DNA of 64,000 nucleotides. Origin: Ectocarpus siliculosus. Its lineage: Eukaryota; Sar; Phaeophyceae; Ectocarpales; Ectocarpaceae. Positions 31,900 through 44,700 of this stretch are shown here, piece by piece (positions within the stretch are counted from its first letter, which is position 1; each line of letters begins with the position of its first letter). The DNA lies in contig FN648559.1 in assembly GCA_000310025.1 (NCBI GenBank), positions 17,896 through 81,895 of the forward strand, read 5' to 3'. A model generated the notes under the pieces. It ran no database searches and had not been told where the DNA came from. It saw nothing but the letters and a program-made list of their open reading frames with translations. Both the position numbers and the translations under genes were made by a program.

Positions 31900-32212
31900 C
31901 GGTCGCCCCGGTGGTCTAGTTGGTAGCCTCGTAACCTTCTAGAGGTCAGGTCAGGGGTTCGAATCCCGGCGTAGGCGAGCTTTTCTTGCAAAGTGAGTTT
32001 TTCTCTCGCTTCCGCTCCTGGCCAAGTGGATAGCGCTAGTTCGTGTGTACACAGAGGGAAGAGAGTGCTGAACTCTTCTCGCATTAAAAATTGAAGGCGA
32101 AGTACCGCAGGAGGGGAGGGTAGAGATAGGCTCTTCTGTGTGACCACGGGTTGGAATAAACGGCACTAGTGCTGTGAGCGCTGATTTGAAGTGAAGAACA
32201 AAAAAAAAAAAA
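31900..32212 (+). mobile_element. tRNA-derived SINE
   Basis: About 313 bp, with an A box (TGGTCTAGTTGG at about 31912) and a perfect B box (GGTTCGAATCC, 31956-31966), an unrelated body, and a 13-base A tail. It is flanked by TACTGC on both sides (31894-31899 and 32213-32218), which looks like a TSD. The tRNA head does not fold into a clean cloverleaf (acceptor and T stems are mismatched), so it is a pol III promoter relic rather than a tRNA gene. A second A-box-like TGGCCAAGTGGATA lies at about 32022. It ends 488 bp upstream of the THADA start codon. Confidence 0.72.
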
Positions 32213-32700
32213 TACTGCTGTCTACATGTAGCCATTTTCTCAAGCAGGCGCCACGGCGCCACTCAGTTGCTGCCTATGGTCCATGACTTTAAAAACAAGA
32301 GGTAAATACACATGTTCTACTGTCATGTACATACCGTGGGGTTAGTGTAAATACCAGCATGTACTTCACTACACATAGTAGTTTGCTTTTGCTGTGTGGT
32401 ACAGCAGTACAGAGTAGCATCGATCATACACGCCTGGACGGTCGCAAGTGTCCCCCCCTACACACGCAAATCGTCCCCATAGAAACCCCCCCCTTTATTC
32501 AACCCCTTGCCACGTAGTGTCAAGGTTGTTGTACAGCAAGGCCCAAGGGATTGCAAGGGCAAGTGCAAAGGCGGCTGCTTCGTAGAACGCCTGTTGCTAC
32601 CCTCTCCTTGGCCAAGGACTATCGCACGAGTGGCCCTCGTCGCTTTTGCCAGAAAAACAGTGGCTGCCAGTTGAAGAGACAGAGAACGCTGACAGCAGCA
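32213..32700 (+). promoter_or_regulatory. Upstream region of the THADA-like gene
   Basis: The promoter and 5' UTR should lie here if the ATG at 32701 is right. I see no TATA box or other strong element. Several GTACAGCAGTAC-type palindromes (near 32400) recur in intron 1. No ATG precedes 32701 in its frame before a stop. Confidence 0.35.
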
Positions 32701-35700
32701 ATGGTTCGCAAGAAGATGAAGAGAGTGGCTGATGCGGTTCCCCCTGACAATCAAGATGCGTCTGGGCTGACCGGCACCGTGTGCTCCTGGCTCAAGGATC
32801 TAGACCTCGTCGGCCACGAGCTGTTGCCTACGATTTCGTCTGACCTGGATATATCCAACCTACCGTGTCGTACTGGCGAGACCTCAGCAGGGAGTAGTGC
32901 GGTAGAGAGCAAGTTTGCCCAGGCGCGTGGGCTGCAGGCATTGCGAGCGGCTGTCGCCGGTGGGTCGGCATCCGTTGAGGATCTACGCTTGATATTCCTG
33001 TACGGCCTCTTGTTGTACATCGATCCCGGCACCTCGCATCTCCGCAAAGCCATCAAGAGCTTGCTAGGAGCGACGGAGAAGATCATCCAGGAGCAGCAGC
33101 TTGAGAGCGGCAACAGCAGCATGACAGATAGCATTGCAGGGCTCGTCGCCGCCAGGTTTGCAAAGCGTTCGTGGGACTTGCAAGCGGGTGCGGCGGCGAC
33201 ACATGACGGAGCAGATCGATCAGGAGGGACGGCGACGGCAGCCGCGGCTGTGCGTACGGCGGTATCACTGTGAGTTGCCAGCTCCACCTGTTCCTCACTA
33301 TACTGTGTAGTCAGGGTGCTGTGATGCTAAGGGGACCGGTTGAACAATGGTACAATTAGCATGCCCCTGCGGTAACCTACAGAACTGCAGCAGATTGTAT
33401 GCGGATGCTACAGTATTACACTCGACGACCATTGCGTGTCCGGCAGCGTGTGTTTTCCTTCTGTAACCGTGCGCTTGTAGGAGGAATACGTCTTTGTCTC
33501 GCTGTACAGCAGTACTGCTACAGCAGTTCCTGTCTACTGTACAGCAGTACTGCTACAGCAGTTCCTGTCTACTGTAGACCAGGTCCGAGAAACATCTCCG
33601 CGCCGTTTTCTCGTCCCATGCAATCCTCCAATCAAAGGCAACGGCTCATGGAAGTTCCCGCGGGCAAGCGAGCGCTCGTTGCAGCCCAAGAGGGAGTTAT
33701 TTTACTTCGGTTTATCGAAGTGCTTGATGCCTCGTTGGCGGTGCAAGTGGTGGCGACGAAAGGGTTGCATGGGCGCTGCGTCTTTGGACAGCACCTGGGG
33801 GGGCATTCAGTAGGAACTGGAGCTTCGAAGACCGACTCCGGTGTTCCTGCTAATGCTGCGCTAGAGAGGAAGGGCGTGGGTAGCAAGGATGATTCCGCCG
33901 CGGACCTGTACGCCAAAATAGACTGCTGTAGTGAGCTTCTGAAGGCAGCAGCCTGCCTCATGCCGTTGACCAGGTGAGTGTAGGGAACAATTCTCCAACG
34001 TAGGTATGGAACCTGTGGAGATTCTGTACATGTACCTGCTGCTTCTTTTGGCCCTAACGTGCAGCACGTACAGGTTGAACGCGTCGTTTTCGCGTACGTA
34101 CGGAAAATGGTAGCGCAATAGGTTCAAAAAGGCTTACAACAATCTTCAGCTGTGCTTGGCCGAGTCAGGTAGTCCCTAGAACAATGTATACCATGGTTCG
34201 GAGCTACAATTGTCTCGCGTGTTCGTCGATGATGTTGATATTGTTGTGTGTTTTGTGGTGTTCGTTATTCTTTCCGGGCACCTACGTACTACAATCCGCA
34301 CTGCACCATCCAACAGAGGGGGAATCCTTGTGTGGTCACAGGCCAACTACCCAAGAGAACAATTGCTACGAAATGGCACTGCGAAAGTAGACACACCAAG
34401 ATCAACACAAGAGATTCGGACGTATGCTGAGCGTGTTGACAAGTAAATCACCACGTAGCAGCCGAGAGCACCTCACCAACCCAACTGTCCTCTCATTCGG
34501 TCTCCTTCGTCCAAAGGGAGTGGCATGCGAACCAGCTTTCTCGGGGAGGATCTACCTTGCGCCGCATGTGCCAGTCGTGCCTGCTGTTGCTGTCCATACC
34601 GTCCATTCACCGGGAGTGCTCTACCCATGCGTCGGCTGTGCTGGTTCACTCGGCCGTGGCGAATTGGAGATCAAGCAGGGGATGGCCATCGGACGACTTT
34701 TGCCCTCCAGTGGGCACCGCAGCCCCAGCGGCAGCACCGTCTGTACCAACCACGGCAGAAACTACAGCTACAGCCGTAGAACTACCACCGCCGCCAACGC
34801 CGCCACCATCAGGAGCAAAACCAGCGCCGAAGTCAACGGCAATAGCAACAGCTACAGAAGCAACACCAACCACAGCAGCCGGCTCTGGTGTGTATCTAAG
34901 TGCTTCCCACCACCAAGGAGGCGCCGCACGCACGCTGAGTTTGACACTCGCAGCAAACACTATCAACGCGTCGTTTTTCTCGGACGGGACGGAGAAAGCA
35001 ATCGCAGGGAGTGGTGACACGGACGGGGTGACCGCTCTGCTGGCTGGGTTCATGCCCTTGCCGGCCGGCTCAAGGCTTGCGGTCTGCCGTGCGCTGTTTC
35101 ACATTTTAGACCCAAGTGTGCTTCTCGCGGTGCTCGGCTCGCAAGTGCCAACGGAGGGGAACGTCATGTCGGAAGAACCAGGTAGGGGAGCCGGCGCAGG
35201 GGGGCTAATGTTTGGACCCATCTTGCGTGCGATACTGGTGCGAAGTGAGGCGGACAGCGGATTATCCCTGCGATTCTTCGCTTTGCAGGTGAGGAGCACT
35301 GGGTGTTGACTTTCCCTTTTCTTGGCGCTATTGTCGGTGTGCTGTTGCTGTCGACCCTGCTAGTTTCGGTTCACTGAATTGTTTTTTGCGGTGCACTGAA
35401 TGGTGTTTGCCGTTGCGGCTGCCTTCGTCCTTCAACTCGCCTTTCTCAGCCAGGCTCAGCCCAACCTTGTCTATCTCGTTTCGAGGCCACGCACCAAGCT
35501 ACCGGCCATGCGCCGAGAGGCAAGAAACCCGTTTCATCTTTGAGTTGCGGTGTCAGTTGTCTTGATCAAGATGAACGCGGTCCAAATGCCAGCTATAACT
35601 GTTGTGCATTTGTGCGTTCGACGTATGGCTGCATTCTTGATGACTTATCCCACCTACAGCAGTCATTAGACGTTTTGAGCGAAGTACGGCGAGACAATTG

Positions 35701-38700
35701 CTGGTGATGTTCTTTTTCTGTCATTTTGTGTCGATCGATGTGATTTCAGCATCTTGCGGCTTTCCTCCAAACGCATGGCACTGTCCTCGCCTGGTTGATC
35801 TAGGCTCTGATGTACTCACAACTATCAATTGCTTGTTTTCGCTTTTTGGCGCAGGACCAACAAATGACCTCTTCTGCCTCACAGCGGGGTACAATATCGT
35901 CCACGTCGTCGTTTTTTGAAGCCATAGAGCTTATTCCCGCCCTTTTTATGCTCGACGTGTCTTATTCTGCTTTAGGTTCTCGAGGCTTGGTGCAACAAGG
36001 TCAAGTCGTTTACTGGACGTGGCCTTTCCGTGCCAGCCGGATCTTGCGACGGTTGCTCTAATAGCGGCGGCTATTCGAGTGGCCTTAGTGTGGATGGAGA
36101 CGTCGTAGCGGACTCGCTGTCAAAGGTATCGGATCGGGAGTATTGGCTCTGCACATTCTGTTGGTGACAATCATTGTGTCAAGTTGGATCTCCAGGGGAT
36201 AGGAGTGGTGAAGGGGGACATGGCGTGACCGGTGTTCGTGGAAGAGTTTTTCCCATCTCTGTGTTCATTTGAGATGGTTGGCCGAGAGCCAAGCATGTAC
36301 CTCTCCTGGAGGAGGGGCACATACGTACAGCAGTGTCTGTTTCGTTTTAATATTGCACCGGCCAAATCCTGGAAGACTTTGGCAGTCAAAAACTGGTTGT
36401 AATTCAGAATATAGAAAGTTGGATCGCCCACACTAAAACAGTTTTTCGTATCGTTCCCTCTTGGTTATCCCATAGTGGAAGTAAATCCGAAGGTTGCTCC
36501 AAACACCACTACCTTGTACCCCCTTGTGCCAACGACCTGGCTTGGTGTCCTTGCGCCCTCTGCACATGCCCGTTCTGGGTAGGTACTGGAGGTCACCATG
36601 TCCGCTCTGGTGCACCCTGCAAAGCTCATTTCGTCCATGGCGCCGGTACTATTAGAGCACGTGTTTGCCATTCGACAGGTGAGGCGCGGCTGTACCTACG
36701 TGAAATAGTTGTTGGGAATGTTTTGTATTTTTCTGCCTTGTGTTGCATCTTTCCGCTGCTGTTGCTGCTGCTTCTAAAACTGCTGCAGCCCCTGCTGTTT
36801 GATGCTATCATTGCTTTTGTTGTCGTCGTCCGCACTCTTGTCGGTGGTAATTGTCGTGGGTGCCATCAGTTTGTTTTAGTTGCTGATCCGGGCAATAAAG
36901 AGACGCATCCACCGCCGACAATCATCCTACCGAATCGAGAAACGACGAAGATGGTAGTGTGAAAAGCTGCGACGCACGGCATCCTATGTTTTCTATGGAG
37001 TTGATGCTGGCCTCCTGAGTTGGGACAAGAAGGACTTTGCTTGGGCACGATCTCCGGCGATCGCACGGTCTCACCCCAACTCTTCAAACGCGAAGAAATA
37101 GTCTTTGTGGTTCTACGCGGAGAACCTCTGTGTTGTATTCGACGCTGCGCTAGATGATATGGCCGTTGGATATCAATTCTTCGCACACACGCACATGTAT
37201 TCGACCATTGCTTTCACTACGCCTTAGCTTGCAGTATCTACTATCCGCTGATGTCTGTGACGTATTTTGGCACTTGAATGAACCGCTGTAAATATTTCAA
37301 GCTGGTGCCCGGCGGCGATGGCGGAGTCGGAGAAGGGGAAGGCCGAAGTGAGCCGGAGCGGCTGGTGGGGCAAGTCCTGAACCAGCCAGGTAGAGAGAGA
37401 CGGAGTGCGGGTACGTTTTTGTGTCTGGCGTGTTCTTGTGTCGTCGAATTCGAATGAGGGTTCTTCGAGAACGAAGACGACAACAGCAACAGCAACCCCT
37501 GCTGCTGTTGGGGCAGAGCAAGTCCGCTGCAGTGGTTGTGGGGCTGCCTACTCTCCCCTGTATTCTCCGTTGTTGTTTACACCTGCAACCCCCACACCCA
37601 CATCCGACTTCGACACCCGTGTTCGAACCTCCATCGTGGCTGCTTGCTACGGTTGTTTCCGTCCGTAGCTTTTCTTTTTCTTGGTGTTGGTCACATTTCG
37701 CCGCTTTTCCTGTTTCTTGCGTGTGAAGTCATGTGGGACCTTGGGCTTGTGTCCAATCGGTTTGTCTTTCCATCGTGTCCCGTACGTCGCCTGTTGACAT
37801 GTTTGCTGTAACGGCCTGCGTTTACAGCCCCGGATCCTTATCGCACAATGTGCATGGTTGGTGGGTATCTTCCTCGGCGTACGAGGTGCTCGAAAGCAAT
37901 CTCTCTATCAATTGATATCATGCCATGCACGTGTCCCCGCCGCCCTTCTGCTGCCGTGACTGCTCGTTGGTTGGTCCTGACGCCCTCCATGTCTGTGGTT
38001 GTGTATGGCAGCGACAGCGAAGAGGAATTTCCCAAGGGGCTTTGTGGGTGGTTAAATCTGTACGCTGTTGGTGTGCTAAAAGTTGTGTGCTTGATTCCTG
38101 CGTATCAATATTTGGGCGTTGTTCTCAGTGCTTTGAACGGCATCGAAGGGTACAGCCAAAAGTTGGTGTTCTCCGAGAAATCGATGCATTTCGCTTCAAA
38201 ACGAACCTGATACCAATCCATCGCAAGTACCATTTTTTGTTTTCGTGAGGGTTTGTTTGTGCCTTCACCGTGCTGTTGTGTTTTCTTCGAAGTGGCACCA
38301 TTTTCGTTTTTTATCTGTCGCACTCCAACCCAAACCACCTGGTATGGCTTTGCCTCTCTCCACCCGAACAGCTCCGACCCTTTTGTGACGATCACAAAGA
38401 TGTATGGCTCTGCCGTGCATGTGTTGTTTCCTACTCCAACGCGTCGCTCTTTTTTGGTTGTTGTTTTCCGCTGTGCATATTTGCAGCTGCATCCAAGGGC
38501 AAATACGTGGCGCTGTCGGTCCTCCTACCCAGGGTCGGTGCTATCCGAATGCTGGAGCTGTGTCCCTCTCTCGTGGAGCAGCTCGTATGGGCGGTTGGTG
38601 TCAGAGGAAACATTTCCGGGCAGGCGGTGTCTCTCCTTCTCCAATTTCTCAAGGCCGTGTCCGAGGAGGTGGGTGAGGCCGCGCCAGGCCTTGTGGTCAA

Positions 38701-41700
38701 ACACTTGACGTTCGTCATGTCAAACTATAACGATGTGTTTCTTGTGTTTCGACCCTCCACGTTGTCGTATCATGCGGTACCTCTCTGTGAAAGATGTCCT
38801 CCTTACAATAGTTGTCCAGCCTCCGACTTGCGTTCTGATAATCATTAAGTGGTTTCTCGTTAAGTACGTTTGCGTTTTTGTGTGTCCTGGTTCCTTCTAT
38901 ATATTCTGGACGCCTTGTCAACACACCTTCCGGTATATGCTCTGCCGCACCAGCCGGCGTCACCTTGAAGCAAAGCATGGTGTTCTTCGTCGTCTTGTTT
39001 TGAGCTGTTGTCGCGAGCGGCAACGACAATTGAAGCTTCAGTTTGAGCTATTTTCACGAAGAAGGAAAAATAGGGATGGTGACGTGACCGTGTCCCAACA
39101 AGAGCAATGCCTGTTCGACACTGGAGCACGAACAGGAAGACAGCACCTACTAGTAGAGGGTGTGGTGACTGGAAGGTAGTTTTTGCCCGCTCCGACAGAG
39201 GTCTCACACAGAGAGCGCACCAGAAATGCAAAGGTTCACGGATACAAACCCGCTACATAGCAGACCAGAACAGTAGCAACACCCACATCACCCAACTTAT
39301 TTATTTATGGCACTTCGTCGAAGCGCGAACGCACGGACCATGGTAGGTATCAGACCTTCCTATTGGTCGTCCTGATCCACGTTGTGTGACAACATCAATG
39401 CACCAACGTCCCTCTCCGCAGCAATCGTCGGCCCCTGAAGCTGTCGTAGCACGCGCGGCAACATCGCCACTGGCAGAAAGGAGTGGCACCGCAACATTAG
39501 TACCGGCAGCATCACCAGTAGCGAAATTAGGGGCGGCAGCATCTCGCCGGAGCTCAATAGCAGCATGCAGGAGTTACTGGGTGGGCCCCGCTGCGGCGGC
39601 TCTGATGCAGGAAGACTTGTGGTCGCGCGGTCACGTCGCAGCGTACCTGCTACCGGAGGTGTGGTGCGCGAGAACCGTGGTGTAAGGTTCTTTTGGAAGC
39701 TGTTTCTTGCTTCTTTTGTTTGTGTCGATATGGGCCATAACAGTGCAGGGTTGTACAAGTGCTGAGAAGAGTGCGGAGAACCAGCTACTGACACCGTCCT
39801 CTTGTTACCTTTCTGCTCGTGTGTTTGTCCGTCATCCACTGCATCCCACCTGTGAAGAATCGGCGCTGCGCCCTCATCGCAGCCATGTCCGCTTGTGATA
39901 GCTTGGTCTTTGCCTTTTGCCAGCGTCTACAAGTCGACAACCGTGCTTATCCCACGTGTCTGATACCTCCTCCGACAACCCTACACCAAAAACAACAATT
40001 TGACCGGTTTGGCAACCCTCGCTAAATAGCCGTGAAATATTGAGATGGTATTCCCATCCATTGCCTCGCTGTTGCGGGGAGTGGGTGAAGATCCTGTTGT
40101 AGCACGTGTCTTGCCCGCTTCTACCAATGTGCGCGGCTATAACAAGACGTTTCAAGCGAGTTCGGCAGCTTGAATCTTGTAAATACGGCAGTGGACGGCC
40201 TGCAACTCGTGAGGTCAACACCTTGCATGTCCTTGTGATGTTTCGGCTTGTCGCGTGAACGTCTCGCCCACCCCGGTTCCACTTAGGTGTTCAAGCTTGA
40301 TCCCAGGAGCGTTTCAGACCTCTGTTTGGAACTCCGTTCACGGGTCAGCTTTGGCACTGGAGAAGAAGAAACCAGCGGAACGCGTTGTTTTCTCGGAAAC
40401 CCGCGCGAAGCCGTGATGGAGCCGGATGTGCGCCGTTTGTGGGCCTTGATGGAAGTAAGTGGTAGTGTCGTTGTTGTTTTTTTGGTTGGTAGTGGTCCTT
40501 GGTGGTGGCGTTGGTACTGCTGCGCTGAGGCTTGTTGAGTGGGCGGTTGCAAACGTAGGTTGGCACTTAACACTTTGATATATCCAAGTTTTCGCTGTCG
40601 CCATCAATGCTGTAGTTTGTCGATCATGACATGGGAATCGTGGGGTGTTGATTAGTGGTGTTTATTTTGTTTTGGAGCTGGCGCTTCGGCTGCTGGTTTC
40701 AAGGTTGGCGGTGGTTTCGAGATGCAGCAATAGTTCTCAAGCTACTGAGAGTGCGTGGTGGAAATTGTGGTACTTGAGTAACCCCCCCCCAGCCGACAGT
40801 AACCGCGCCCCCGGTGTTTGCCATCGGGGTTGGGTTTTCGTCGTTTGGCAACGACGTTGTAAAACAAGACAATTCACTTCGTGAACTCGGCAACCAGGTT
40901 ACCGCTTTTTTTGCGGTAGCCATAATGGTGGTCGAGTAGATCATGCTGTGCGGGGTCGAGAACCCTCACTCCGTGCAAGGGGATGATCGCACCACGTTGT
41001 GCTAAAAAATGGTAAAGCATCCTCGAGGCAGTTACACAGTGCTTATAACTGTCTCTGGAAGTGAAAGCACCAGAAAATAAATTAAGTCATACGCAGCTGT
41101 CATCCGTATGCAAGGAAGTAAGCACAAGATGCCAAACACCCGTAGCAGGATGCAGCGCACCCTTCATGCGACTCGCCGAATACCTCACGGCGCTTCGCGC
41201 TTGGTGATGTGAGAGCCTGGTCCGGTAAGAACCCTGCGTGCTCCGTCCCGGCTGTGTAGGGATGCGAGGTCAATGGTCTAATGACTACGGCATGCACGAC
41301 TACGAGTACACCCCCCCCAGCCGCCTGTCGGCCAGCCCGCGAAGGTGTGCGCACTTCTCCTCGTGAACATTCCGTTCGGGGGGCCCGCAGTCGAGAGACG
41401 TCAATTTTGTGTTGAGGCTCAGTTTACTATGTTGTCGACGTCATTGAGCATAGGCTGCAACCCACAGTAGGGCGTTCTGTAAGATCTACCGTTTGAGGTG
41501 TGTTCCTGAGCCTGCCCCTGTTTCTTTACAGATATTTCTCAGATGCAAGCCCGGGCCGTCCGCTGTGGACTACTTTACCTTGTAGATGCTAAAGTGTTGC
41601 CCTTGCTGACGATCACGCCGTGCCGGCATCCCGTACGGTGTTTGTCTCCAGGTTGCGAGGTTTGCACGAAAATGTGGTTCTCTGGCAGGCCTTTCAGTGG

Positions 41701-44700
41701 TCGCTGTTGATTCCACCGCAGGTGAGAGCTTGGTGACATATCTTGCTGTTGTTTTCTTGTTACTGCTACTGCAGTTTTGTTCTTGTCATGATCGTTCTCG
41801 TTGGTGATGTTTGCGCGTAAACCGGCTGCGGCGACCCTCAAGTGCCCGCGTTTGCTTCAAGATACATTTGCAAGCAACCCACATGAACTCGGGGTTAGGG
41901 CAGCAGCGTTTGACCTCACCATGTGGTAATGGTGCTGACTGTGATTTTTCAAACCCATGTTTGGAGGTGCCAGCGATACCGAGAACCACGGGGAAAACGC
42001 GTTCAATGAGAGTGTTGCGGATGCAACGTTCATTCAGGGATGGCATCGGTGACGCCAATTCCAGATCCACGCAGTTTCGAAACAACTTCAGTCCCAACTC
42101 AACTCCGGCACCTGCTCCACACATAATTGTCAAGGTTTGCAAGTTCTCATGATGTTTCCGGTACTTGTTCCTCCCGCGGTTTAGAAGTGATCCAATCTTC
42201 CATCACCCTCCGCACCGGTTTCCGCACACGGTTGTCAAGGTGGCGCTGGCCACGGGATTTTCTTCAAGTTGGTTGCCGTGACATGTTCTGTCTCGGGTAT
42301 GTTCTGCGCGGCACGTGTGCGCCAGATAATTGCACTCTATAACTTGCCAATACATAACCGTAGATTATCACGTGAAGAGGGTCGAACCGTCGAATTATTT
42401 CGTTGTTCTTATGTGCGATGTTGGCCTTCAGGTCTGCTGCAGCTGGAAGAAGTAAAATGGGCTGCGCTGCATGCAGACGAGACTCTTCGGATGTCAGCAC
42501 TATCGCTGCTGTGCGCGGATCTGCGGGTCACGACCGTCCCGGCTCAAGCCGAAACGCGTCTTATTCAAGAGGTGATCGATAGGATCGATTGGATTTTTGG
42601 TTGGTTGTTGTTGAGGCAGGTTCTCATTGGATGACAGAAATAAATGGCCACACTACCCGAGGTGAAATCGCGTACGTTCTGCACTGATTGGATGATGACC
42701 ACATGTAGGGTCCTGTCGAGGCGTGGTTTGTTTGGACTCTTGTTTACCACGGTGTGGGTCAACTGATACGCTGTTTTTGAGATAAGACGGTCTGAGTGCC
42801 AGTTTTTTCTTGGTTTCCGGATGGTGCGAGTGTGTCGATTGGCCAGGTGCGTCGGAACGAGCCACGGCCGACCCGCAACGCAACACTTGGAGAGAGAGTC
42901 AACGAGTTTGACTGGCTCCATGGATGCTTGAAGAAAAACCCGTGGTACCCTTCGTAATATAATGTACGGCATGCATGAGTTCGGAGATTACAATGGAAAT
43001 CGCGCCGGGTCGCACACCAGCAGTTTCTCCGAGATATGGTGATTCCACTCCGCCCGTTGATCTCCAAGCTCCTGGCGCGGGATGCGTTTCCGTCGAGTTT
43101 TTGCCGAAGAACGCGATTTTTTCCCCTAAATTTCCAAAGATAGGCACCCAGGTCGGATGCACTTTTTCTGATGCGTTGCCCTTGCGCCATACTTTCTGGT
43201 TTGACCGTTGGTCTCTGGTTGCGGTAGGTCATACAAGCGTGTCTGTTACGAAGTACATAAACGTCGACACCAATATCAATGTCGACGGTTGTCAAGGAGG
43301 TCTCCGGCTCCGGTACATCGATGTGAATTCACGTCGACACAAACATCGATGTCGACCGTTGTCAACAACCCTGAGGGAAAACCCACAATAGCACGTAACA
43401 GTCTTCGGTCACGTATGTACCTGTGTCGCAAACGCCAGCATGGCGTGAGAATCATGACCGCATCTCGCCCCTTTTGGCGTCCCACACCAGGGGAACAGCA
43501 CATAGAAAAACTAACCTCGTTCCAGCTTATCGTTACAGCACGGAAAACCTCCGACGTCCCCCCCCACTGCTGTGGTGATGATCACGAGTGTCCCGTCCTC
43601 AAAGTGTGATATTGTAAATTCACCGTCCGTGTTCTGTGCGGTTGCGCGCAGGTGCTGCCTTATAGCCTGAAGGTCTTCGGGGCTCAGAATAGGCAACTAC
43701 TGCTCAGGGCAATGCAGGTATCTACCCTGCGTCCCTGCGCAATACACCACTCGACGTTGATCCGTGTCCGTTGCTGTTTAACTGTCTGCGGATCTAGGTG
43801 GAAGACTTGGGTCTGCGGTCCATTGTTGGATCCATTCAAAGCGCGTTTTTTTCGACGTTCCCATTTGACCAGAAATGGCAAGTCCTGTTTTAAAGTTATT
43901 CGATGCAAATGAAGGCTTACAAGCGCTATGCTGCCCGTACAATTTTCAGTGTCTTGCGTCTTTTGTCGGTGGCAGCGGGGATGGAGAGCCCCGCCGAATC
44001 ATTTTGACACCCGCCTCGTGGACCTTCGTACCTCCTTGCTTTATCGCGCTGGAGTCTACCGGACCTGGTGCCCGTGTGCCGCAACTCTCTTACCATTCAT
44101 GATGCTGTTCATGCCTTTGGCGCGCAGACCCTCCTGATACGAATGAGAGAAACCGCCAGAGTTTGTACCCGAGGCCAATTGGGCGCACCACGTCTAGCAG
44201 GCGATCACAAACGGCAGAAGAAGAAACACGGGCATCGTGACAAAGGTGAAACGCTATTGTTGCACCCTTCCTGACTTCTGTTGATATATATCTGTCACTT
44301 CAGCCACCCGCACGGCAAAGAACCCAATGCTAGTTGAGTTTATGGCAGGCAGTGAAGTGCCGTTTACGTGCTGTTGTTCCGAGTGTCACGACTTCCCCTT
44401 TATCTTTGATATTTTACGTCTTGTCCCGGTCAGCTTTTGACCACATGATTCCCTTGCTTGGCCTTGAAGACGTACACTACAGATGTCGTGGTACTGCGGG
44501 ACAAAAGTTGCTCGAGTGGTTTTTGTTTGAGGAGAAGATGGGCATGCGTCGAAGGAAGTGTGTTCCATGCCGAGTACCCCTGGTGGACGAACGATGGTAG
44601 GAGAGGAAGTTGGATGTTGGATTGCGTTTTCTTACTCTTCGAGCACTTCCCTTGTACCATCGCTTGCTAAGTGTTCTTTTTTCGTAGCCTTTTCTTTCTG

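Noticed and set aside
31905-31975. A functional tRNA gene
   Set aside because: The A and B boxes are good, but acceptor and T stems are badly mismatched and a body plus A tail with TSDs follow. It is better called a SINE.
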